A stretch of DNA of 32,966 nucleotides from DATLFQ01 sp035540915 (GCA_035540915.1 DATLFQ010000174.1:1-32966), one strand, 5' to 3'; counted from the first letter of the stretch, positions 7,629 through 15,350 are shown. Notes: generated by a model not told the origin, from the sequence alone. Numbers and translations are program-made.

Positions 7629-8342
7629 TCATGAGGACCGATCCTGTGAACCGGATGTGGGCGCGTTGGCAAGTGCCTGGGCTGCGTGTGGCTGAGCGGC
7701 GGCGCCGGCCATCTCGTCCGCCCACAGGGGATGGCGGCCGCGGGCCCACCGCCGCGTCACCCGGCCGTGCCACATGGCGCCCAGGGCGTCCCGGTCGCCG
7801 ACCGCCTTTGCGATGTGGACGGCGATGGTGCCGAAGAGGGCGAGCGCGAGCCAGTCGTGCACGAAGGTGGCGCCCGTGCGCCAGGCCAGCGGGAACGGCT
7901 CGAACCAGTACATGACGGCCCCTGTGCCCAGCATCACGGCGATGGCACCGCCGGTGAACGCCGCGTTGAGCTTCTGCAGCGGGTGGAACTTGCCGAGGGG
8001 AACGGCCCGGCTGCGGCCGAGGCTTCGCACCCAGCGGCTGTCGGTGGCGTCGAAGCGGGCCAGCCGGGCGACGTCCACCCGCAGGGCCCGGGACCATGGC
8101 CCCGCCCGGGCCACCAGGTAGGGCACGGGGAGGGCCAACCCGGCCCACAGGTGTACGAGCCGGACGACGCCCCGCCGGCCGACCATGGCCGACAGCGGTG
8201 CCATGTACAGCAGCGCGGCGGTCAGGAGGAGCACCAGGAACAGCAGCGCTGTGGCCCAGTGGAGGAGGCGCTCGGTGCGGTCGAAGCGCACCAGGCCGGG
8301 CCGGGCCGGCCGCGGCTCAGACCGGCTCGTCGTCGCGGCCAT
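7629..8342 (-). CDS. Membrane cytochrome b (b561/formate dehydrogenase gamma-like)
   Basis: A 237-residue four-helix haem b membrane protein. Helix 1 has His28 (RLLHWATALLFLVLLL) and helix 2 has His64 (LVHLWAGLALPVPYLV). Next comes the loop motif KFHPLQKLNAAF (His120), and helix 4 has His162 and His176 (FVHDWLALALFGTIAVHIAK). These are plausible axial ligands for two haems. The gene overlaps the end of the molybdopterin oxidoreductase gene by 26 bp, so they are translated together. By analogy with MsrPQ-type pairs, it probably passes electrons between the quinone pool and the exported molybdoenzyme. The tail after the last helix is about 55 polar residues. Confidence 0.85.
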   Translation of the reverse strand: MAATTSRSEPRPARPGLVRFDRTERLLHWATALLFLVLLLTAALLYMAPLSAMVGRRGVVRLVHLWAGLALPVPYLVARAGPWSRALRVDVARLARFDATDSRWVRSLGRSRAVPLGKFHPLQKLNAAFTGGAIAVMLGTGAVMYWFEPFPLAWRTGATFVHDWLALALFGTIAVHIAKAVGDRDALGAMWHGRVTRRWARGRHPLWADEMAGAAAQPHAAQALANAPTSGSQDRSS

Positions 8343-9027
8343 TGCTGCGCCCGATCCAGGCGTCGAGGTCGTAGCCGCGGCGCTGCCAGTACCCCTCGTG
8401 CTGCGGCCGGCCGGTGACCTCGATCCCGCCCAGCCACTTGCACGACTTGTAGCCGTACATCGGGGCCACGTACAGGCGCACGGGGCCGCCGTGGGCCCGG
8501 CTCAGCTTTTCGTCGTACATCTCGTAGGCCACCAGCACGTCGTCTCGGCGGGCCTGGTCGAGGCTCAGGCTCTCGGTGTAGACGCCGTCGAAGCTGTGGA
8601 AGGTGACGGCCCCGGCGCCCGGTGCCACCCCGGCGGCGTCGAGCACCTGAGACAGCCGCACGCCGGTCCAGGGCACATCGGGCACCCGCCACCCGGTGAC
8701 GCACTGGAAGTCCCGGACCAGGCGGGTGGCCGGCAGGGCCCGCAGTTCGGCGAGCGTCAGGGCCAGCGGTCGGGCCACCATGCCCGTCACCGTCAGCCGG
8801 TAGTCGGCCTCGCTCGGATCGGGGGGGAGGCCCACGACGGAGTAGATGCGGAAGCCGCCCGAGGCCGGCAGCAGCGACGTGAGCCCGGTCTGGTCCATGG
8901 CCGCCACCGGGGCCACCAGGCGGTTGAACCGCTCGGCCAGCTTCGAGCCCCACAGGACCCCGGCCCCACCGAGGCCCACCATGCCGAGGAAGATGCGCCG
9001 CCCGACGGGCGACCCGCGCGGGCCCAT
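8317..9027 (-). CDS. Molybdopterin-dependent oxidoreductase, sulfite oxidase/YedY family, Tat-exported
   Basis: 236 residues. The N-terminus GRRIFLGMVGLGGAGVL is a twin-arginine type signal (Arg10-Arg11), indicating folded export with its cofactor. The fold matches the sulfite oxidase/MsrP molybdopterin domain: YRLTVTGMVARPLALTLAEL, then FQCVTGW with Cys109 as the molybdenum ligand, then VPWTGVRLSQVL, GGPVRLYVAPMYGYKSCKWLGGIEV and the C-terminal GYWQRRGYD. It lacks the dimerisation domain of true sulfite oxidases. Pairing with the overlapping cytochrome b gene suggests a membrane-linked reductase or dehydrogenase. The substrate (for example a sulfoxide) is not determinable. TACCCT lies 6 nt before the ATG and there is no ribosome site, suggesting a leaderless start. 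Confidence 0.88.
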   Translation of the reverse strand: MGPRGSPVGRRIFLGMVGLGGAGVLWGSKLAERFNRLVAPVAAMDQTGLTSLLPASGGFRIYSVVGLPPDPSEADYRLTVTGMVARPLALTLAELRALPATRLVRDFQCVTGWRVPDVPWTGVRLSQVLDAAGVAPGAGAVTFHSFDGVYTESLSLDQARRDDVLVAYEMYDEKLSRAHGGPVRLYVAPMYGYKSCKWLGGIEVTGRPQHEGYWQRRGYDLDAWIGRSNGRDDEPV

Positions 9028-9033
9028 GCTCGA

Positions 9034-9039
9034 AGGGTA
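9034..9039 (-). promoter_or_regulatory. Candidate -10 element (TACCCT) for a leaderless transcript
   Basis: On the minus strand TACCCT is followed by 6 nt (TCGAGC) and then the ATG at 9027 of the molybdoenzyme gene. No Shine-Dalgarno site is present. Confidence 0.45.
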
Positions 9040-9107
9040 CGGAGCCGCGCCGCGACCCGGGTGGCCCGCCGCGCGATCCGCCAGTCGCCCAGCTCCTCGG
9101 CGTCGTC

Positions 9108-9150
9108 ACTCATCGGCATCGCTACTCATCGGCATCGCTACTCATCGGCA
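9108..9150. repeat. Short tandem repeat, 16-bp unit, about 2.7 copies
   Basis: ACTCATCGGCATCGCT at 9108-9123 is repeated exactly at 9124-9139, and a partial third copy ACTCATCGGCA starts at 9140. It covers the stop codon of the PPOX gene (TAG at 9138-9140) and runs into the spacer before the molybdoenzyme gene. It looks like local slippage at a gene junction. Each unit carries ATGCCGATGAG on the minus strand, so it repeats potential start codons. The rest of the 9028-9137 spacer shows no convincing gene. Confidence 0.8.
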
Positions 9151-9656
9151 AGGAACCACGTGTGGGCGTTGGCGGGGTCGAGGCCGCGGGCCGCGAGCGC
9201 CTTCACGAAGTTGGCGAGATCCCAGCTGAGCCAGTGGGTGGGGACGACGAGGATGGCAACGTCGTCCATCTCGTCGAGAAGATTGCCGCAGGCTCGTCGG
9301 CCCGCTGCCGTGAGGTACTTCGAACGGAGGCGCTCACGGTGCCCGACCGCGTCGGCGCCGCTGACGATGGTCGCCGGCCCCGAGCCGAGCACCCACGCTG
9401 CCTCTGGGGTCTGGACGAGCACCGAGGCGTGCCCGCGGCTCACCACGTTGCGCGCCTTGCGGGTCGTGGCGCCGGTCTCGACGACGATGCGCACGCCGTC
9501 GAACAGGAACATGACCGGCGCCAGGTGGGGGGTCCCGTCGTCGTTCTGCGTGGCCAGCACGGCGTACAGCCGTCGGCCGAGCATCGACCGGGCGCCTTCG
9601 GACAGGCCCCGGGTGGTTCGGGCCGCAGGATGGATGACGACGGTCGAATCCCTCAT
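9138..9656 (-). CDS. PPOX-class (pyridoxamine oxidase-like) flavin/F420-dependent protein
   Basis: A 172-residue split-barrel protein. LGRRLYAVLATQNDDGTPHLAPVMFLFDGVRIVVETGATTRKARNV is the characteristic beta-barrel opening of F420-binding PPOX proteins, with the Thr/Arg/Lys cluster (GATTRKARNV) that contacts the cofactor phosphate. SVLVQTPEAAWVLGSGPATIV continues the barrel. The C-terminal part (YLTAAGRRACGNLLDEMDDVAILVVPTHWLSWDL) fits the same family. These enzymes reduce small substrates with F420H2 or act as flavin oxidoreductases. The substrate is unknown. The ATG overlaps the stop of the upstream methyltransferase as ATGA, so the two are translationally coupled. The 3' end lies in a 16-bp tandem repeat. 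Confidence 0.82.
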   Translation of the reverse strand: MRDSTVVIHPAARTTRGLSEGARSMLGRRLYAVLATQNDDGTPHLAPVMFLFDGVRIVVETGATTRKARNVVSRGHASVLVQTPEAAWVLGSGPATIVSGADAVGHRERLRSKYLTAAGRRACGNLLDEMDDVAILVVPTHWLSWDLANFVKALAARGLDPANAHTWFLADE

Positions 9657-10459
9657 GGCCGGCGGGCGACGGCGACATGGACCTCGAAGGGCGCTTCAAG
9701 GCGGCCGCCGGCGGTGGTGAACGGCGCGAAGACCTGGCGAGCACCGGCGCGGATCTGGTCGTAGACCCCGGTGGTGATGCGCTCGCCCAGCGGCGTGCTC
9801 TCCACCTCGGTGCTCACGAGGGCGTCCACGGACGGGAACCGAGCGGTGCCGAGATGGGTGCCCGTGGTGGGCGCCGGAAGGCCAGCCGAGTCGAACAGCT
9901 CGGCGAGTAGGCCGAGATCGCCGCAGGCGAAGTAGGCGCTCAGCAGCGACCGTGCCTCGCTCCCTGCGTGCCGGGCGGCCATGTCGACGAACGGGCCGTA
10001 CGCCGGCTGGGCGCCGAGCTCGCTCGGGACCAGGAGGGCAACCGTGCCGCCGGGCACGGCGACCCGGGCCATCTCCCGGAGCGCAGCGACCCGATCGGGA
10101 AAGAACATGAGGGCCATCTGGCACAGCACGGCGTCGAAGGAGCCGTCCTCGAACGGGAGGGCGACGGCGTCACCCAGGCGCCAGGTGATATCGGGGGCCA
10201 CGCGACGGGCAACGCTGAGCATGGCCTCGTTGAGGTCGACCCCGGTCACGTGGTCCGCGCCGACCCGCTGTGCCGCGGTGCGGGCGACGATCCCGGTGCC
10301 GCAGGCCACGTCGAGGATCTGCTGCTTGGTGACGACGCCGGCGGCGTCGCACAGGAGCGGCGCCCACTGGGCAAAGAACCCGGGCACGAACGCCGCCTCG
10401 TAGGCCTCGGCCGCCTCGATCGGTATCTGGAAGTGCTCGGAGGAATCGATGGTGGTCAT
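9653..10459 (-). CDS. Class I SAM-dependent methyltransferase, UbiE/type 11-like
   Basis: 268 residues. The SAM-binding motif I is QILDVACGTGIVARTAA, followed by VTGVDLNEAMLSVARR, WRLGDAVALPFEDGSFDAVLCQMALMFFPD and the post-motif REMARVAVPGGTVALLV. This is the UbiE/Methyltransf_11 pattern found in quinone and small-molecule methyltransferases. The start is not certain: ATG 10459 (MTTIDSSEHFQ) matches the usual short N-terminus, but ATG 10477 and ATG 10510 are in frame and none has a clear ribosome site. It lies just downstream of the LuxR-type gene and overlaps the PPOX gene as ATGA, so the three probably form one transcription unit. The acceptor molecule is unknown. Confidence 0.83.
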   Translation of the reverse strand: MTTIDSSEHFQIPIEAAEAYEAAFVPGFFAQWAPLLCDAAGVVTKQQILDVACGTGIVARTAAQRVGADHVTGVDLNEAMLSVARRVAPDITWRLGDAVALPFEDGSFDAVLCQMALMFFPDRVAALREMARVAVPGGTVALLVPSELGAQPAYGPFVDMAARHAGSEARSLLSAYFACGDLGLLAELFDSAGLPAPTTGTHLGTARFPSVDALVSTEVESTPLGERITTGVYDQIRAGARQVFAPFTTAGGRLEAPFEVHVAVARRP

Positions 10460-10530
10460 GCCAGAAGCATCGGCCATCGCCGGGACGGGAGCATCGGGCG
10501 GCTGCCCCATACGCCGCCCGGTTCTTGGGC

Positions 10531-12204
10531 TCAGCTGCGTCCCGGCGGGGGACCTTCTGCTGTCCCGAGCAGTGCGTCGGCGCGGGCCGCCGCCTCGGCC
10601 CGGTTCCGGAGCCCCAACTTGGTCAGGATGTTGCTGACGTGATGTGACGCCGTCTTGCGGCTCACGTGGAGGCGTCCGGCGATCTCGGGGTTCGACAGTC
10701 CCGCCGCCACCAGCCGGAGCACCTCCCGCTCGCGCATCGTGAGCAGCCCCGCCCGTTTCGGGCCCGTGCGGGGGACGACCCCCACCGAGCGCAGGTACTC
10801 CGCTGCCCGATCGGCGTCGATCGACGCGCCGAGCTCGTCCAGGACCGCCAGCGCCCGGCGCGCGTGATCGACTGCCGACTCGGGCTCGGTCCCGGACACG
10901 GCGCGGGCCAGGTCGAGCCGGGTGCGCGCCGCCTCCAGGGGCAGCTCCATGGTGGACCACACCGTGAGGGCGGCCTCGAGATCGGCTGCCGCGCCGGGGT
11001 CGCCGCGTGCGAGGAGGACGCGGCCCCGGGCGCCAGCGGCCAGGGCGGCCAGGTGCTGGCTGCTCGCCTCACCGGCGGCGGTGCGCAGCCGATCGGCTGC
11101 GTCCGCGGCCGCGTCGAACCGCCCTGCGGCCACCCATGCGTCGACGAGGAGGTCGAGGGCCGCCGCAAGGTGCCAACGATGGTTCTGCACGTGACGAAGC
11201 CGTTGCTCGAGCAGGCGGCCGGCGGCCGCCGCGTCGCCCCTCGCCAGGGTCAGCGCAGCCGTCAGCAGCGACGCCTCGGCTTCGGCCTCGATGCCCTCGT
11301 TGAGGCTGGCCAGGACGTGATCGGCGTCCTCCAGGCGGCCCTGACGGATGCGAAGGCCGGCCAGTCGGGCCAGCGCCCGGCGGTGGAGGCCGGGACAGGC
11401 GCCCTCGGTGATCCGCACCCCGGCACCCAGCTCCCGCTCGGCGTCGCGCCACCGGCCCGTGGCGGTCAGCACGCTGCCGTAGTAGATGCGGCACTCGGCG
11501 TACAGGAACGGGCACCCGTAGCGTGCGACGAAGTCGTCGGCAACCGTGCACCACTGGGCGGCCCGCTCGATGTCGCCGGCGAGTTCGCACGCGTGCAACA
11601 TGTCGCAGCACGCGTACACGACCGTGTCCAAGGTCGAGCACTCGCCTGCGAGCGCCGCCGCCATCGCCTCGTCGATCAACCCGAAGCCGGCGTCGACGTC
11701 GCCCATGCCGACCTGGATCAGGCCGAGCTGGGCCAGGGCGACCAGCTCGAGATCCACGCCCCCGGCCGCCCGGGCCACCTCGACGGCCCGCTCGGTCAGG
11801 GCCTCGGCGCCACCCAGATCGGTCATCCGGTAGCCACGGGCCACCCACACCCACCCGTGCAGCAGCCCCGGTTCCAGCGGCTCGAGGAGGCGTTCGGCCC
11901 GTCCGATCCAGCCGTTGGCCGCTGCGGTGTTGGCGAAGTTCGCCTTGTAGATGATGGCCAGCCACACGGCGCACTGGGCGGCGCTCTCGACCCGACCCGC
12001 CGCCCGGAACAACGCGTACGCACGACGACAGCGCTCGACGCACGCATGGTTCTCGCCGAGCCACCACAGCGCCGTCGCCAGCCCGAGACACGCTTCAGGC
12101 GTCTCTCGGACCGCGACGGCCTGCTCGAACGCGACCCGGGCGTCGGCCCACCGGCCCTCCGCCAACGCGCCGAAACCCTCGTCGGGCGCCTCTTCCAGGG
12201 CCAC
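10531..12204 (-). CDS. Large LuxR-family transcriptional regulator with TPR-like helical repeats
   Basis: 557 residues. About residues 1-480 are alpha-helical repeats of TPR character (alternating Ala/Leu-rich helices such as WADARVAFEQAVAVRETPEACLGLATALWWLGE). The C-terminus (about 485-545) is a LuxR/GerE helix-turn-helix: LTMREREVLRLVAAGLSNPEIAGRLHVSRKTASHHVSNILTKLGLRNRAEAAARA. Unlike MalT/LAL regulators there is no Walker A at the N-terminus, so it looks like the sensor-repeat half of a LAL protein without the ATPase. The GTG start has GGGAG 8 nt upstream. It probably controls itself and the downstream methyltransferase and PPOX genes on the same strand. The inducer is unknown. Confidence 0.85.
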   Translation of the reverse strand: MALEEAPDEGFGALAEGRWADARVAFEQAVAVRETPEACLGLATALWWLGENHACVERCRRAYALFRAAGRVESAAQCAVWLAIIYKANFANTAAANGWIGRAERLLEPLEPGLLHGWVWVARGYRMTDLGGAEALTERAVEVARAAGGVDLELVALAQLGLIQVGMGDVDAGFGLIDEAMAAALAGECSTLDTVVYACCDMLHACELAGDIERAAQWCTVADDFVARYGCPFLYAECRIYYGSVLTATGRWRDAERELGAGVRITEGACPGLHRRALARLAGLRIRQGRLEDADHVLASLNEGIEAEAEASLLTAALTLARGDAAAAGRLLEQRLRHVQNHRWHLAAALDLLVDAWVAAGRFDAAADAADRLRTAAGEASSQHLAALAAGARGRVLLARGDPGAAADLEAALTVWSTMELPLEAARTRLDLARAVSGTEPESAVDHARRALAVLDELGASIDADRAAEYLRSVGVVPRTGPKRAGLLTMREREVLRLVAAGLSNPEIAGRLHVSRKTASHHVSNILTKLGLRNRAEAAARADALLGTAEGPPPGRS

Positions 12205-12267
12205 ACCTCATTCTCCCGCCGCTCGGCGCGGTAGGGCGGCGGGCGGCGCGACCGAGCGCGAACGGGG

Positions 12268-13452
12268 CTAGCGGACGGTCAGCTCCGGATGGAACACCCG
12301 GCCGCGGCCGAGGCCCACCAGGGCGGCGGCCAGCTCGGCGAAGGCTCGGCCCGCCTCGCCGTCGGGGTCCGAGGCAGTGACCGGCACGCCGATGTCGCCG
12401 CCCTCGCGCAGGGCCGGCACGAGGGGCAGCGAGGCGAGGAGCGGTACGCCCAGGGTCTCGGCCAGCGCCGCTCCGCCGCCCCGGCCGAACAGCTCGTAGC
12501 GGGTGCCGTCGTGGCCGGTGAACCAGGCCATGTTCTCGATGACACCGCGCAGCGGCAGGTTCACCTTCCGCGCCATGTAGGCCGTGCGCTGGGCGACCCG
12601 TTGGGCCGCCGGCTGCGGCGTCGTCACCACGTAGATCTCGCTGCGGGGCAGGTACTGGGCCATGGACAGGGCCACGTCGCCGGTGCCGGGCGGCATGTCG
12701 ACCAGGAGGAAGTCCGGATCGCCCCAGTACACGTCCACCAGGAACTGCTCGAGCGCCTTGTGCAGCATGGGCCCGCGCCACATCACCGGCTGATCGTCGT
12801 CCACGAAGAAGCCGATCGAGATGGCCTTCACGCCGTGGGCCACCGGCGGCACGATCATGTCGTCGATGACGACCGGCTCCTGGGTGATGCCGAGCATCTT
12901 GGGGACCGAGAACCCGTAGACGTCGGCGTCCAGGACAGCCACCGAATGCCCCAGGCGGGCCAGGGCGACCGCACAGTTGACGGTGACCGACGACTTGCCC
13001 ACGCCGCCCTTGCCCGACGAGATGCCGAGCACCCGGGTGGGCGACCCGGGGGCCATGAACGGGTTGGGGCGGCCCTCCTCGTGGCCCAACCGCTCGCCGT
13101 TGGCGCCCGCCGCACCAGCCTGTCCGCCGGCGTGGGCGTGCCCGGCATGACCGGCGCCGCCACCGGGGCCCTGGGCCATGCGGGCCCGGACAGCGGCCCG
13201 CTCCTCGTCGGTCATCACCGACAGCTCGACGTCCACGTCGTCGACCCCGAGGGGGCGCAGCGCGGCGGTCACCCGCTCGGTGATCTCGGCACGCAGGGGG
13301 CAGCCGGCCACCGTCAGCGCGATCTCCACGGCGACGCGGGCACCGTCCACCGTCACCCGCCGCACCATCCCGAGCTCGACGATGCTGAGGTGGAGTTCGG
13401 GGTCCTGGACCGGGCGCAGCGCCTCGAGGACCTCGTTGTCGGTGACGGGCAT
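12268..13452 (-). CDS. Mrp/ApbC-type iron-sulfur cluster carrier ATPase
   Basis: 394 residues. The N-terminal MIP18/FeS-assembly domain (about 1-90, with the conserved LTVAGCPLRAEI, Cys51) is joined by a Gly/His-rich linker (about 97-127) to a P-loop domain. The deviant Walker A is ISSGKGGVGKSSV (147-154), followed by LDADVYGFSVPKMLG and LLVDMPPGTGDV. The family moves Fe-S clusters onto apoproteins in the cytosol. The segment after IENMAWF reads TGHDGTRYELFG, where many ApbC/Nbp35 proteins have CxxC, so the classic dimer-bridging cysteines are absent. ATG 13452 was chosen over the upstream ATG 13566 because the extra residues overlap the divergent regulator and match nothing in the family. 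Divergent from the SufR-like gene, so a shared control region is likely. Confidence 0.9.
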   Translation of the reverse strand: MPVTDNEVLEALRPVQDPELHLSIVELGMVRRVTVDGARVAVEIALTVAGCPLRAEITERVTAALRPLGVDDVDVELSVMTDEERAAVRARMAQGPGGGAGHAGHAHAGGQAGAAGANGERLGHEEGRPNPFMAPGSPTRVLGISSGKGGVGKSSVTVNCAVALARLGHSVAVLDADVYGFSVPKMLGITQEPVVIDDMIVPPVAHGVKAISIGFFVDDDQPVMWRGPMLHKALEQFLVDVYWGDPDFLLVDMPPGTGDVALSMAQYLPRSEIYVVTTPQPAAQRVAQRTAYMARKVNLPLRGVIENMAWFTGHDGTRYELFGRGGGAALAETLGVPLLASLPLVPALREGGDIGVPVTASDPDGEAGRAFAELAAALVGLGRGRVFHPELTVR

Positions 13453-13510
13453 CGCACCTTTCGGGAGCCGGCGGGGGATTTCCCCTATACCCGTAGGTAG
13501 AATACCGGGC
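13453..13510. promoter_or_regulatory. Divergent promoter region of the Fe-S locus
   Basis: 58 bp separate the Mrp and SufR-like start codons. On the plus strand TAGAAT (13498-13503) lies 7 nt before GTG 13511, a likely -10 for a leaderless or near-leaderless mRNA. On the minus strand TATAGG is a candidate -10 for the Mrp gene. The interrupted palindrome GGGGATTTCCCC (13474-13485, 5-bp arms) lies between them and could be the operator of the SufR-like protein. The operator role is inference. Confidence 0.45.
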
Positions 13511-14215
13511 GTGGGCCGGCTCCCGTTCGACGACGCCGAGTTCTCCGCCGCCGTCGCCGCCGTCACCTCCGCCTTCGGCGACCCGACGCGCCGGGCGATC
13601 TACCTGCTGGCCCGCGACAACGCGCTCGGCGTGACCGCCGGCGAGGTGGCGGAGCGCTTCGCCCTCCATGCCAACGTGGCCCGCCACCACCTCGACAAGC
13701 TGGCCGCGGGGGGCTACCTCGACGTCCACGTCGACCGGCCCGAGAGCGGCGGCGCCGGGCGGCCCTCCAAGCGCTACCGGGTCACCGAGAAGCCGCTGGT
13801 GTTCCCGGCGCGGCGCGACGACCTGCTGGTCACCCTGCTGGGCCGGGCGCTCGCCCTGGTGCCCGTCGGTCAGGCCCAAGCCATGGCCGAGGAGGTGGGG
13901 ATGGAGTACGGCCTGGCCCTGGCCCGCCAGATGTCACCCGGCGACACCCACCGCTCGTTCCGGGCCGCTCTGCACGCGGTGGCCGACGCCCTCACCGCCC
14001 ACGGGTTCGCGGCCCATGCCGAGGCCCGGGGGTCGTCGCTGGCCATCGTGGCCGAGCAGTGCCCCTTCGGCGACACCGCCACCCAGCACCCGGTCATCTG
14101 CGCAGTCGACCGGGGCATGGTCCGCGGGATGCTGTCGGGCCTCTACGGCGAGACGGACCCCTCGACGACGGCGTCGCGGGCCAACGGCGACGACGCCTGC
14201 GTCACCGCGGTCTGA
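13511..14215 (+). CDS. SufR-like Fe-S-sensing transcriptional regulator (ArsR/DeoR-type HTH)
   Basis: 234 residues. The winged helix-turn-helix covers about 20-95: AFGDPTRRAIYLLA, TAGEVAERFALHANVARHHLDKLAAGGYL, then the wing GGAGRPSKRYRVTE. The C-terminal domain ends with CPFGDTATQHPVICAVDRGMV, giving Cys184, His193 and Cys197, plus Cys230 near the end. These match the cluster-binding cysteines of actinobacterial SufR, which loses its Fe-S cluster under stress and then derepresses Fe-S assembly genes. It lies 10 bp before the cysteine desulfurase gene and is divergent from Mrp, so the neighbours are probable targets. No sufBCD genes are in the window. The exact ligand set is inferred from family position. 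Confidence 0.87.
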   Translation: MGRLPFDDAEFSAAVAAVTSAFGDPTRRAIYLLARDNALGVTAGEVAERFALHANVARHHLDKLAAGGYLDVHVDRPESGGAGRPSKRYRVTEKPLVFPARRDDLLVTLLGRALALVPVGQAQAMAEEVGMEYGLALARQMSPGDTHRSFRAALHAVADALTAHGFAAHAEARGSSLAIVAEQCPFGDTATQHPVICAVDRGMVRGMLSGLYGETDPSTTASRANGDDACVTAV

Positions 14216-14225
14216 GCCGCCGCGG

Positions 14226-15350
14226 GTGCCGGCCCGGGTCTACCTCGACCACGCCTCGACCTCACCGGCCCGGCCGCAGGTGGTCCAGGCGATGGTCCCG
14301 TGGCTCGGCGGCGGCGGCGACCCCGGCCGGGTCCACAGCGAGGGCCGGGCCGCCCGGGCCGCCGTCGAGGGCGCCCGGGAGCAGGTGGCCGCCCTCCTCG
14401 GGGTCCGGCCGCGGGCGGTGGTGTTCACCAGCGGGGCGACCGAGGCCGTCAACGCGGCGGTCTGGGGCGCCACGCGTGACCGGCCCGGCGCACCGGTCCT
14501 GTGCGCGGCGGTCGAGCACGCCGCCGTGCGCGAGTCGTCGGCGCGGGCCGGCGCCGTCGAGATCGGCGTCGACGCCACCGGCCGGATCGACCTCGACGAC
14601 CTGGAGCGGCTGCTGGACCGGCCCGGTCCCACCGGGCCGCCCGCACTGGTGCACTGCCAGTGGGGCAACCACGAGGTCGCCACGCTGCAGCCGGTCGCCG
14701 AGGTGGTGGAGGCGTGCCGCCGGCGAGAGGTGCCGGTCCACGTGGACGCGGCCGCCGCCGCCGGCCACGTTCCCCTGGCGCTGGACGACCTGGGCGCCGA
14801 CCTGGTGTCGGTGAGCGCCCACAAGTTCGGCGGGCCCCTCGGCGCCGGGGCACTGGTGGTACGGCGGGGGCTGCGGGTGGACCCCCTGCTGGTGGGCGGC
14901 GACCAGGAGCGGGCCCGGCGGGCCGGCACGGAGAACGTACCGGCGATCGTCGGCTTCGGGGCGGCCTGCGAGGCCGTCGACGTGGCGGCCGAGGCGGCGG
15001 CCGCCCGGCGGCGCACCGAGGCGGTGCTGGCCGCCGCCCTCGCCGTGCCCGGCTGCCGGCCCTACGGCGACACGGAGCGGCGGCTGCCGCACCTGGTGTG
15101 CGTCGGCGTCGACGGCGTGGAGGCCGAGGCGGTGCTGCTCGGGCTGGACCAGGCCGGGGTGGCGGCGCACTCCGGCTCGTCCTGCTCGTCGGAGTCGCTG
15201 GAGCCGTCGCCGGTGCTGGCCGCCATGGGGGTCGACGCGGCCCGGTCCCTGCGCGTGTCGGTGGGCTGGTCGACCACCGACGGGGACGTCGCCGCCTTCG
15301 CCGCCGCCCTGCCCGGCGTGATCGCCCGCCTCCGGGCACTGGCGACTTGA
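14226..15350 (+). CDS. Cysteine desulfurase (IscS/NifS class)
   Basis: A 374-residue PLP enzyme that takes sulfur from cysteine for Fe-S clusters and thiolation. Visible features: YLDHASTSPARPQV at the start, SGATEAVNAAVWG for phosphate binding, EHAAV (His98), QWGNHEVATLQP (Asn148), HVDAAAAAGH (Asp174), and the PLP lysine Lys200 in VSAHKFGGPLGAGAL. The substrate loop has the catalytic Cys320 in SGSSCSSESLEPSPVLAAMG, the IscS-like SGSxC...EPSxVL form. The length is normal. GTG 14226 lies 10 nt after the SufR-like stop, so the two are cotranscribed. Its place beside an Fe-S sensor and an Fe-S carrier fits a role in cluster supply. Confidence 0.93.
   Translation: MPARVYLDHASTSPARPQVVQAMVPWLGGGGDPGRVHSEGRAARAAVEGAREQVAALLGVRPRAVVFTSGATEAVNAAVWGATRDRPGAPVLCAAVEHAAVRESSARAGAVEIGVDATGRIDLDDLERLLDRPGPTGPPALVHCQWGNHEVATLQPVAEVVEACRRREVPVHVDAAAAAGHVPLALDDLGADLVSVSAHKFGGPLGAGALVVRRGLRVDPLLVGGDQERARRAGTENVPAIVGFGAACEAVDVAAEAAAARRRTEAVLAAALAVPGCRPYGDTERRLPHLVCVGVDGVEAEAVLLGLDQAGVAAHSGSSCSSESLEPSPVLAAMGVDAARSLRVSVGWSTTDGDVAAFAAALPGVIARLRALAT

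Noticed and set aside
8793..9119. Possible small gene beginning MPMSDDAEELGDWRIARRATRV
   Set aside because: Only the first 30 or so residues lie outside the molybdoenzyme gene; the rest is out of frame within it. The start lies in a tandem repeat that creates ATG codons by chance.
10666..12234. Long plus-strand open frame (522 codons) opposite the LuxR-type gene
   Set aside because: It is a shadow frame produced by high GC at third positions. Its product is low-complexity Gly/Arg/His/Gln-rich and matches nothing, while the minus strand has a clear regulator.
12289..13500. 403-codon plus-strand frame opposite the Mrp gene
   Set aside because: It is a shadow frame rich in Gly/His/Arg, and Mrp motifs on the other strand are unambiguous.
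13453..13566. Extended Mrp start at ATG 13566
   Set aside because: It would overlap the coding start of the divergent SufR-like gene, and the added residues do not resemble the family N-terminus.
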